NCBI GenBank assembly: GCA_037129695.1
Contig: JBAXUL010000162.1
Location: 1-6,892, forward strand
DNA length: 6,892 nucleotides
Direction: 5' to 3'
From: CAINVV01 sp037129695
Lineage (GTDB): Bacteria; Bacteroidota; Bacteroidia; Bacteroidales; Prolixibacteraceae
Of this stretch, positions 1-5,889 are shown piece after piece. Within the stretch, counting starts at the first letter, position 1. Each line of letters opens with the position of its first letter. Below the pieces are notes generated by a model. It searched no databases and was not told the origin of the DNA. It saw only the letters and a program-made list of their open reading frames with translations. Both the position numbers and the translations under genes were made by a program.

Positions 1-65
1 GCTCGCTAAGAATCGCAAGGAAAAAATTCATCTTTCTCTTACGTTGATAACTTAAAAGCAATTCG

Positions 66-296
66 ATGAAAAATACAAATTTGATTTTGATCCTGTCATT
101 TCTGGCAATCGTCCTATGTTTAATCATTTCGACACTGATATTCAATTTTTTACAACCTTCAATACTGATCCTATTGTCCTTTTTGATTGGAACCTTATGT
201 GGAACCTGCATCACTTTGTTAACGATCAATCTGGTCAACAGAAGAGAATCAGCTGGTCGGAGATTGAACCATCACAAAACCAGTTTACTGATTTAA
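66..296 (+). CDS. possible small two-helix membrane protein (LapA/DUF1049-like?)
   Basis: This is a 76-residue reading frame with an ATG start, made almost entirely of two hydrophobic stretches. The first is at about residues 5-28 and the second at about 31-56. They are followed by a short basic tail containing NRRESAGRR. Two helices with a basic tail, and a second helix reading LLSFLIGTLCG, recall the LapA (DUF1049) family of small inner-membrane proteins. However, the segment that usually separates the two helices is shortened here, so the family match is only a suggestion. No Shine-Dalgarno sequence is visible, although that is normal for this phylum. Nothing upstream in the window shows an operon partner, and the bases after it hold no intact gene. 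It could instead be a chance hydrophobic frame or a degraded gene. A second frame (116-463) overlaps it and looks less credible. Confidence 0.4.
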   Translation: MKNTNLILILSFLAIVLCLIISTLIFNFLQPSILILLSFLIGTLCGTCITLLTINLVNRRESAGRRLNHHKTSLLI

Positions 297-475
297 GTCG
301 GGCTTCATCACAGAATTACATTGCCCTTTATGCTGCCCCTCAATTGTATTTCTGCTACAACAGGAAATTGCACGGGGAATATTCTCAGTCAAATTATCTT
401 TCCCAAAATAGCTCCATTTCAAGTAAACTAGTCATCACAAAGCCATTTCTGCCGATATGGTGAGGTTTTCACTGA

Positions 476-487
476 AAGGCCGGCCTT
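476..487. repeat. 12-base perfect palindrome
   Basis: The bases AAGGCCGGCCTT are self-complementary over all 12 positions, in an otherwise AT-leaning non-coding stretch. It could be a protein-binding dyad or simply chance. The flanking bases do not extend the symmetry. Confidence 0.6.
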
Positions 488-560
488 GACCATACAATTC
501 TACTGAAAATGACCTTTTCCAAAATACTCTTCTCATTTACAGATATCCGATGTCAGAAAA

Positions 561-603
561 CCCGGTGGCATATCTGAATGCCTCTAGCCAAACCACCGCC
601 GGG
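561..603. repeat. GC-rich inverted repeat (potential hairpin)
   Basis: CCCGGTGG at 561-568 can pair with the segment CCACCGCCGGG at 593-603. Pairing is either CGGTGG with CCACCG, or CCCGG/CCGGG plus TGG/CCA with a 3-base bulge. A competing smaller stem, GGCAT (567-571) with ATGCC (578-582), shares two bases with the larger one. No U-rich tract follows, so it is not a typical intrinsic terminator. Its role is unknown. Confidence 0.4.
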
Positions 604-798
604 CTGAAAACCTTAGTACAGAATCCGAACGCAAAAATTATCTGGCAGGTCTCTGTCTGGGTTTATCAAATCCAAAATTCACTTATGCGGGCGGCATAAA
701 ATTCCGTCAAAATATCCGCTATATTTGTAAGAGTATTTTCTTTTTCATATTATCGTCAGGATCAATCACTCTATGTCATTAACATACTGCACGGTAAC

Positions 799-806
799 TA
801 TTTTTG
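799..806 (+). promoter_or_regulatory. putative mutL promoter, -7 box
   Basis: TATTTTTG fits the Bacteroidota -7 consensus TAnnTTTG and lies 32 bases before the mutL start codon. It would give a 5' leader of roughly 25 bases. A clear -33 TTTG/TTG box is not visible about 19-21 bases upstream, so support rests on one element. The same ten bases, TATTTTTGCA, recur before the first rhomboid gene. Confidence 0.4.
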
Positions 807-838
807 CATCAGTCTCTAATTTTTAATTCCATTATTCA

Positions 839-2746
839 TTGCAAGATATCATCCATCTTTTATCAGACTCTGTGGCCAACCAGATCGCTGCCGGTGAGGT
901 TATCCAACGCCCTGCTTCGGTCGTAAAAGAACTGGTTGAGAATGCCATAGATGCCGGAGCTGACTCTGTTACTGTGAATGTCAAAGATGCCGGACGTACG
1001 CTGATTCAGGTCACCGACAATGGGAAAGGTATGTCGCCAACGGATGCGAGGATGTCGTTTGAAAGACATGCTACTTCCAAAATCAAGGAAGCGAACGATC
1101 TTTTTGCCATCAGGACCATGGGATTCAGGGGAGAAGCGCTGGCTTCCATCGCTTCTGTGGCAGATGTTGAATTACGAACCCGTCAGCGGGGAGAAGAACT
1201 TGGCACCTTTTTGCACATCCTAGGTTCCGTTTTTCAGAAACAGCAAACCGACCAATGCCCCGAGGGTTCCAATTTTTCGGTTAAGAACCTTTTCTTCAAC
1301 GTCCCGGCCAGACGAAAATTCCTCAAATCGAACAGTTACGAATTAAAGAATATACTCACAGAAATTCAACGGATAGGTCTGGCCAATCCCGAACTGGCCA
1401 TCTCCTTCTTTCACAACCAGTCGCCAGTTTTTGAACTTCCTTCAGATTCATTGCGCAAGCGAATCGTCGGACTATTTGGGAAAGCCATTAATCAGAGTCT
1501 GACGCCCGTTGAGGTGGAGACCACACTCGTTAAAGTGTCTGGCTTTATCGGACAACCTAAATTTGCAAAAAAGAGTTTTGGGGAACAGTTTTTCTTTGTA
1601 AACGGTCGGTTCATTAAACATCCGTTTTTTCATAGGGCAGTCATGCATGCCTATGAGCGAATTTTGCCCCCGGAATCCTTTCCTTCCTATTTTCTTTATT
1701 TTGAGGTAGACCCGGCAACCATTGATATCAACATTCACCCCACTAAAACAGAGATCAAATTTGAAGACGAACAGGCAATCTGGCATATCATCCATGCCAG
1801 CGTCAGGGAGGCAATTGGTAAATATAACCTGATGCCTGCCATCGATTTTGATCAAAGCGGTTCCATCGACATCCCTATTCCTCCTTCAAGAGGAAGTAGT
1901 CTTCATCCACCGGAGATCGAAATCAACAGGCAGTACAATCCATTTCAACAGGAAAATTTTACCGGCTACCGTCCGGATAGCGTTAGAAACAGCGATGTAA
2001 GCCATTGGGAAAAGCTATACAGTGGAATGGAAAACAGAGAAGGTAAGAGCGGACAACAGGAATACGGCGAAGTTGGACGAGGGGACGAGGGGCAGTTCGT
2101 CCGACGAACGGAGAAAGAAGAAGACTTTGAAAATCTTGAAGGAATGCAATCCGCATTTAATATGGAGGAAGAACAATCCTTTACCGGATCAGGTTTCCTG
2201 CAAGTTAAAAACAGGTATTTGCTAACACCGGTTAAGTCGGGATTGATGGTCATCGACCAGCGTGAAGCCCATGCAAGAATTCTGTATGAAAATTTCATGC
2301 AGAATTTTAATTCCCATCTTTCTGTCAGTCAGAGGATATTGTTTCCTCCGGCACTGCAATTAAATTCTGGCGATGCAAGTATTCTGAATGCCCTGCGGGG
2401 AGAACTGCAACAACTCGGTTTTGAAATCAGACCTGACAGTGATCATCTTTTTTTCATTGATGGGACTCCGGGTGTCCTGAGCCATTTGGATGCAAAAGAA
2501 CTTCTGGAGCGGGTAATCGCCTCTTTTCAGGATCGTCCGGTTGACTTGATGGAGGAGATAAAATCACAACTGGCCATGGTATTGGCGCAATCCTCTGCTG
2601 TGTCGTATGGGGTATCCCTGAAACAAGAGGAGATGAGTGATCTCTTCAACCGGCTTTTTGCCTGTCAGTCGCCGGCTTACGCTCCTTCCGGTAAAAAAAT
2701 CATCTCCATTATCGCACTTACCGATATTGAAAAATTCTTTAGATGA
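839..2746 (+). CDS. mutL: DNA mismatch repair protein MutL
   Basis: MutL is the ATP-dependent matchmaker of methyl- or strand-directed mismatch repair; it couples MutS to downstream strand incision in the cytoplasm. The N-terminal GHKL ATPase is complete: KELVENAIDAGA with E31 and N35, TDNGKGM with D60, RHATSKI at 76-82, and GFRGEAL at 95-101. A transducer domain follows to about residue 340, then a polar linker (about 345-450), then the C-terminal dimerisation domain. The length of 635 residues is normal. The start is TTG: an in-frame TAA lies at 824-826, no other start codon falls between, and the next methionine (residue 65) lies beyond essential ATPase motifs. The C-terminal endonuclease motif is eroded: DQREAHARILYE at 473-484 replaces DQHAxxExxxxE, and APSGKK at 615-620 replaces CPHGRP. 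Nicking activity is therefore doubtful, whereas the ATPase looks intact. Confidence 0.97.
   Translation: MQDIIHLLSDSVANQIAAGEVIQRPASVVKELVENAIDAGADSVTVNVKDAGRTLIQVTDNGKGMSPTDARMSFERHATSKIKEANDLFAIRTMGFRGEALASIASVADVELRTRQRGEELGTFLHILGSVFQKQQTDQCPEGSNFSVKNLFFNVPARRKFLKSNSYELKNILTEIQRIGLANPELAISFFHNQSPVFELPSDSLRKRIVGLFGKAINQSLTPVEVETTLVKVSGFIGQPKFAKKSFGEQFFFVNGRFIKHPFFHRAVMHAYERILPPESFPSYFLYFEVDPATIDINIHPTKTEIKFEDEQAIWHIIHASVREAIGKYNLMPAIDFDQSGSIDIPIPPSRGSSLHPPEIEINRQYNPFQQENFTGYRPDSVRNSDVSHWEKLYSGMENREGKSGQQEYGEVGRGDEGQFVRRTEKEEDFENLEGMQSAFNMEEEQSFTGSGFLQVKNRYLLTPVKSGLMVIDQREAHARILYENFMQNFNSHLSVSQRILFPPALQLNSGDASILNALRGELQQLGFEIRPDSDHLFFIDGTPGVLSHLDAKELLERVIASFQDRPVDLMEEIKSQLAMVLAQSSAVSYGVSLKQEEMSDLFNRLFACQSPAYAPSGKKIISIIALTDIEKFFR
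2075..2090 (+). repeat. 8-base tandem duplication inside mutL linker
   Basis: GGACGAGG occurs twice back to back (2075-2082 and 2083-2090) in the part of mutL that encodes the polar linker (reading GRGDEG). The unit length is not a multiple of three, so loss or gain of one copy by slippage would shift the frame before the C-terminal domain. Confidence 0.75.
2095..2109. repeat. 15-base dyad inside mutL linker
   Basis: GTTCGTC (2095-2101) and GACGAAC (2103-2109) are exact inverted repeats around a single central C. They begin four bases after the tandem octamer. A DNA dyad this perfect inside a coding linker is unusual, but it may be coincidental. No function can be read from it. Confidence 0.6.
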
Positions 2747-2782
2747 GTAAGATGAAAAATTAGTGTTTATCATCTGAATCCT

Positions 2783-2790
2783 TATTTTTG
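2783..2790 (+). promoter_or_regulatory. putative promoter for the rhomboid operon, -7 box
   Basis: TATTTTTG matches TAnnTTTG in the 68-base gap between mutL and the first rhomboid, 24 bases before that gene's ATG. The next two bases are CA, as in the box before mutL. The expected -33 element is at best degenerate (TTAG near 2760). No terminator-like hairpin was seen after mutL, so read-through from mutL also remains possible. Confidence 0.42.
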
Positions 2791-2814
2791 CAAAAAGATT
2801 AGAAAAATTATTCT

Positions 2815-3633
2815 ATGAATTATCGTCCAACCTCCCCATATTCGATCCCGCCAGTCGTTAAGAACCTGATCCTGATCAACGTGGTCATGCTTGTTGCTAC
2901 CTGGGCGTTGAAACCGACAGGTATTGATCTTACTGAAAAACTTGCACTCTATTATCCCGGATCCCCCTATTTCAGGCCGTATCAGCTTTTGACCCATATG
3001 TTCATGCATGGGAGTATCGGGCACCTTTTCTTCAATATGTTTGCGTTGTATATGTTCGGAAAGGTATTGGAAATGGTGTGGGGGCCGAAGCGATTCCTGG
3101 TATACTTCCTGGTTACCGGACTAGGTGCCGCAGCACTTCATCTTTTTGTCAATTATCTTGAGTTATCGCATGTAGCCAAAACCGTGGCCGCCTTTGCCAA
3201 TACACCTTCCCCCGAACTTCTTACCTCTTTTGTAAAGAGCAATCTTGGCAATAATGCTGCACCTTGGGTGCACGATTTCATCAACAGTTGGTCGGAATCT
3301 CCCAACAATCCTGCATTCATCCAGCAAGGAACCGATATTGTTCAGAAGATTTTCGAAGAGCGAATGAATGTTCCAACGGTGGGTGCATCAGGCGCGGTGT
3401 TCGGCATCCTGCTGGCATTCGGTGTCCTTTTCCCCAATACGGAATTAATGCTGCTTTTCCCTCCGGTACCAATCAAGGCCAAATTTTTTGTGATTGGGTA
3501 TGGTCTGGTTGAATTATTTCTGGGATTTTCAGGTGCCCAACCGGGTGTTGCACATTTCGCCCATCTCGGAGGAATGCTGTTTGGTTATTTGTTGTTAAGA
3601 TACTGGAATGTCAATTCAAAGAATTTTTATTGA
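2815..3633 (+). CDS. rhomboid family intramembrane serine protease (first of pair)
   Basis: Rhomboids cleave transmembrane substrates inside the bilayer using a Ser/His dyad. All key residues are present in this 272-residue protein: H65, H70 and N74 in HGSIGHLFFN (TM2, oxyanion side), S192 in GASGAVFG (TM4), and H250 in FAHLGG (TM6). Six membrane segments can be placed: about 14-32, 66-88, 94-115, 187-206, 212-240 and 244-265. The WGPKRFL turn after TM2 is typical of the family. A polar loop of about 70 residues (116-186) separates TM3 from the catalytic-serine helix, which is longer than in compact rhomboids such as GlpG. The ATG at 2815 has an AT-rich leader and no Shine-Dalgarno sequence. 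A second rhomboid starts 7 bases after the stop, so the two are probably co-transcribed. The substrate is unknown; activity is inferred from the intact dyad. Confidence 0.95.
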   Translation: MNYRPTSPYSIPPVVKNLILINVVMLVATWALKPTGIDLTEKLALYYPGSPYFRPYQLLTHMFMHGSIGHLFFNMFALYMFGKVLEMVWGPKRFLVYFLVTGLGAAALHLFVNYLELSHVAKTVAAFANTPSPELLTSFVKSNLGNNAAPWVHDFINSWSESPNNPAFIQQGTDIVQKIFEERMNVPTVGASGAVFGILLAFGVLFPNTELMLLFPPVPIKAKFFVIGYGLVELFLGFSGAQPGVAHFAHLGGMLFGYLLLRYWNVNSKNFY

Positions 3634-3640
3634 GCATGAC

Positions 3641-4522
3641 ATGGGAATCACCGATGAGATTAAACTTTCCTACAAGCAGGGATCCTATCTGACAAAGCTG
3701 ATTTATATCAACCTTGCCATCTGGATTGTTGTTCGCCTAACTGCTGTGGTACTTCTCCTCGGTGGCAACAATGATCTCACTTTCATAGATTGGCTTTCCC
3801 TTCCTGCTTCATTCGGGCAGTTCTTATCCCGACCATGGACTCTTATTTCCTATATGTTTCTGCATTATGAACTGCTGCACATCCTGTTCAATATGCTTTG
3901 GCTTTATTCATTCGGCCGAATCTTTCTGGAGTACCATCAGCCCCGAAAATTGTTGTTCATCTATCTCTCAGGCGGGTTGACCGGCGGACTTTTTTTCATG
4001 GGAGCCTACAACTTTTTCCCTTACTTCAGGAATGCCGTTGATTTTTCTCAATTAATGGGTGCTTCTGCAGCGGTTATCGCCATTGTTATTGCTACTGCTG
4101 CCTATGTTCCAAATCACGTGATCAATGTGTTACTGATCGGTCCTGTCAAAATCAAATGGATCGCCCTTATTTCTGTCATTCTTTACCTGATTAACCTTAC
4201 CGGTGATAATGCCGGAGGTAATTTCGCTCATCTTGGGGGTGCATTTTGGGGCATTCTTTACATGATGCTGTTGAGGTCAGGTTATGATCTCTCATCCAGG
4301 TTTGGGGGACTGTTTGACCGTCTTTTTGTCTGGTCAAGACCCAAAAGAAAATTAAAAGTTGAATACAATGCCGGAAATTACCGTGATTACGGGTACAACA
4401 AGAGCAAAAAATCGCAACAGGAGGAGGTCAACCGTATTTTGGATAAAATCAGCACATCCGGCTATGACTCACTGACTGTTGAAGAAAAGGAGATGCTCTT
4501 CAGAATGAGTGGTCAAAAATGA
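3641..4522 (+). CDS. rhomboid family protein with C-terminal tail (second of pair)
   Basis: This is a 293-residue membrane protein. It retains H75, H80 and N84 (HYELLHILFN), a serine at 142 in MGASAAV, and H197 in FAHLGG, so the Ser/His dyad is in place. The last glycine of the usual GxSG box is alanine (GASA), which could alter activity or substrate choice. A soluble tail follows the last helix, from about 225. It is basic at first, then ends in a helical segment with ILDKISTSGYDSLTVEEKEM, a tail I associate with rhomboids of this phylum. I chose the ATG at 3641 because MGITDEIK is a typical N-terminus for this paralogue and lies 7 bases after the preceding stop. The upstream in-frame ATG at 3608 would add 11 residues and overlap the first rhomboid by 26 bases. 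The stop overlaps the next gene as ATGA, suggesting translational coupling. Confidence 0.92.
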   Translation: MGITDEIKLSYKQGSYLTKLIYINLAIWIVVRLTAVVLLLGGNNDLTFIDWLSLPASFGQFLSRPWTLISYMFLHYELLHILFNMLWLYSFGRIFLEYHQPRKLLFIYLSGGLTGGLFFMGAYNFFPYFRNAVDFSQLMGASAAVIAIVIATAAYVPNHVINVLLIGPVKIKWIALISVILYLINLTGDNAGGNFAHLGGAFWGILYMMLLRSGYDLSSRFGGLFDRLFVWSRPKRKLKVEYNAGNYRDYGYNKSKKSQQEEVNRILDKISTSGYDSLTVEEKEMLFRMSGQK

Positions 4523-5595
4523 ATAAAAGTACAGTCAAAATTTTTTTCGTCAGGTTTGGGTTTATCCTCAACATTGGATTTGGCATGGTCCTATTGCTCA
4601 TCTACCTGTCAGTCTTCATCCCACCCGATCACTTCTGGCCGACTGCTTTTCTAGGTTTGCTGTATCCCTATATTCTATTGATCAATCTGCTTTTTGTCAT
4701 CTTTTATGCCCTTCGGAAATCCGGGAAAATTCTGTTTTCGCTGCTTGTCATACTCATTGGTTACCAACATCTTCTGAATTATTTCCAACCTGTTCCAAAT
4801 TTTAGTCACAACTCCTCAGGTCTAAAGATAATCAGTTACAATGTCAACTACTTTTCGAAGGACATCTCCAAAAAACAAACATCAGGATCAAGAATCATTG
4901 AATATCTGCAATCGGCAGATGCAGATATCATTTGTTTACAGGAAACCCGGTTTTTTAAGACCGGCAAATTGAGTCCTGATGCAATTCTGGGTGCTCTACC
5001 CGGATTCAAGCATTATCAGCTGGCTCATTCCAACTCTTATGCAGGACCATTGACCCTGTCAAAATTTCCCATTTTCAGGCTTGGGGAGATCCGTTTCGAG
5101 CATAGCGCCAACATGGTTCTGTATTCGGATATCATTGTGAAACCGAATGATACTGTAAGGGTTTATAACTGTCATTTCCAATCGTATAAAATCTCTCCGG
5201 AGGCTTATACGCTTACGGATCCTGACAAAACGGGTACCAATGAGCAACAACTGCGCGAGGCCAAACTGATTACCAGGAAGATGATCATCGCATTTTCCAT
5301 CCGCGCAAAGCAGGCCAGAACCGTCGAAGCCCATATCCGAAAATGCCCCTATCCGGTCATCGTATGTGGTGATTTCAACGATACTCCCCTTTCCTACACC
5401 TACCACATCATCAGCAATCAGCTTAAAGATTCGTTTACCGAAGCCGGTTTTGGTTTCTCACATACCTACAACGGATTTTTGCCCTCATTTCGCATAGATT
5501 ATATACTTTTCAGTTCCAGGTTCAAGGCAGTTTCCTACCAATGCGACCGCGTGGACTTGTCTGATCATTTTCCTGTGAAGGCCATATTAAAGTGA
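4519..5595 (+). CDS. membrane-anchored endonuclease/exonuclease/phosphatase family protein
   Basis: The C-terminal two thirds (about 102-358) is an EEP-fold metal-dependent hydrolase, the fold of DNase I, ExoIII and inositol phosphatases. All core motifs are visible: N108 in ISYNVN, E142 in CLQET, H219 in NCHFQS, D285 and N287 in GDFND, D327 in RIDYIL, and D349-H350 in SDHFPV. A functional phosphodiesterase or phosphomonoesterase site is therefore likely, but the substrate (nucleic acid, lipid head group or sugar phosphate) cannot be read from sequence. Three hydrophobic helices lie at about 14-34, 42-64 and 71-89. Positive residues at K7/R12 and R66/K67/K70 suggest the N-terminus and second loop face the cytoplasm, which would put the catalytic domain in the periplasm. 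The start overlaps the preceding stop by four bases. The 358-residue length fits similar Bacteroidota proteins that follow the rhomboid pair. Confidence 0.93.
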   Translation: MNKSTVKIFFVRFGFILNIGFGMVLLLIYLSVFIPPDHFWPTAFLGLLYPYILLINLLFVIFYALRKSGKILFSLLVILIGYQHLLNYFQPVPNFSHNSSGLKIISYNVNYFSKDISKKQTSGSRIIEYLQSADADIICLQETRFFKTGKLSPDAILGALPGFKHYQLAHSNSYAGPLTLSKFPIFRLGEIRFEHSANMVLYSDIIVKPNDTVRVYNCHFQSYKISPEAYTLTDPDKTGTNEQQLREAKLITRKMIIAFSIRAKQARTVEAHIRKCPYPVIVCGDFNDTPLSYTYHIISNQLKDSFTEAGFGFSHTYNGFLPSFRIDYILFSSRFKAVSYQCDRVDLSDHFPVKAILK

Positions 5596-5638
5596 AATCA
5601 AGCAGGATAAAATGGTCAACTGAACTTCCAAGAAAACC

Positions 5639-5671
5639 GGGAAAAAATCAGGATCATATCTGATTATTCCC
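5639..5671 (+). terminator. possible transcription-ending hairpin after the rhomboid/EEP operon
   Basis: GGGAA (5639-5643) pairs with TTCCC (5667-5671), and inside it AATCAG (5646-5651) pairs with CTGATT (5660-5665). This gives about 11 base pairs interrupted by a small internal loop, with an 8-base apical loop. It lies 43 bases after the EEP gene stop, a sensible place for a terminator. No strong T-run follows, so termination is inferred from position and fold only. Confidence 0.4.
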
Positions 5672-5787
5672 ACTATTTCAAGCAATTTACCTGAATAAAG
5701 TGTTCTCCGATTGTTGGATATAAATCCCTCTCAATCAACAGAATGTTCTTATTGCTCAATCTACATCAATTTTACATTTTAATAGGG

Positions 5788-5795
5788 TATATTTG
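5788..5795 (+). promoter_or_regulatory. putative promoter for the lytTR/sensor operon, -7 box
   Basis: TATATTTG fits the TAnnTTTG consensus, 94 bases before the regulator's ATG. It would leave a fairly long leader of about 85 bases that contains an inverted repeat. A T-rich stretch at about 5770-5780 is in the right area for a -33 element but is not a clean match. A weaker candidate, TTCCTTTG at 5843-5850, would give a shorter leader. Confidence 0.38.
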
Positions 5796-5810
5796 ATTTA
5801 ACAAAACAAT

Positions 5811-5853
5811 GTGCAAAAAAGGACCAAAATTCAGTTTTTTGCTTCCTTTGCAC
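5811..5853. repeat. inverted repeat upstream of the lytTR gene
   Basis: GTGCAAA (5811-5817) and TTTGCAC (5847-5853) are exact 7-base inverted repeats about 29 bases apart. An additional GG (5821-5822) and CC (5845-5846) could pair after a bulge. They lie between the putative promoter box and the regulator start. They could form an mRNA leader hairpin or act as an operator, perhaps for autoregulation, but the spacing does not match a known LytTR site convincingly. Confidence 0.35.
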
Positions 5854-5889
5854 TTAAGAATACAATGATTCAAATCGGACTTTTTAAAC

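Larger units (their letters stand above)
297..838. other. gene-poor region upstream of mutL
   Basis: About 540 bases carry no frame I would call a gene. Three forward-strand frames are partly open: one up to 463, one from 490 to 696 (with an internal ATG at 550 giving 49 residues), and one from 588 to 779. Short pieces of each read like alternating beta-strand protein, for example YLAGLCLGLSNPKF at about 630-672. Stops and frame changes separate them, so a decayed gene is possible but unproven. The region also contains a 12-base palindrome (476-487), a GC-rich hairpin (561-603) and the probable mutL promoter near its 3' end. No tRNA or other recognisable RNA was seen. Confidence 0.5.

Noticed and set aside
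1..55. Possible ends of an upstream gene (frames stopping at 45-47 or 53-55), or the start of a reverse-strand gene with an ATG at 31-29 preceded by a purine-rich run
   Set aside because: Too few bases to tell these options apart. A reverse start so close to the start at 66 would leave almost no room for promoters.
116..463. Open forward frame of 115 codons overlapping the small membrane peptide
   Set aside because: It overlaps a more credible frame and has an unconvincing N-terminal composition. Its later part is discussed only as a possible remnant.
1472..1855. Reverse-strand open frame of 127 codons inside mutL
   Set aside because: It lies wholly within a well-conserved gene in the opposite direction and shows no recognisable domain, so it is a shadow frame.
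1966..2298. Reverse-strand open frame of 110 codons inside mutL
   Set aside because: It is a Ser/Pro-rich shadow of the acidic linker coding region with no family features.
3608..3640. Upstream ATG as start of the second rhomboid
   Set aside because: It would add 11 residues and overlap the first rhomboid by 26 bases. The ATG at 3641 gives a family-like N-terminus just after the stop.
3990..4547. T7 homopolymer runs (3990-3996 in the second rhomboid, 4541-4547 near the EEP start) as phase-variation tracts
   Set aside because: Runs of seven are common in genomes of this composition and are too short to argue for switching.
5059..5406. Reverse-strand open frame of 115 codons inside the EEP gene
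   Set aside because: It runs antisense across the catalytic domain coding sequence, with no motifs of its own.
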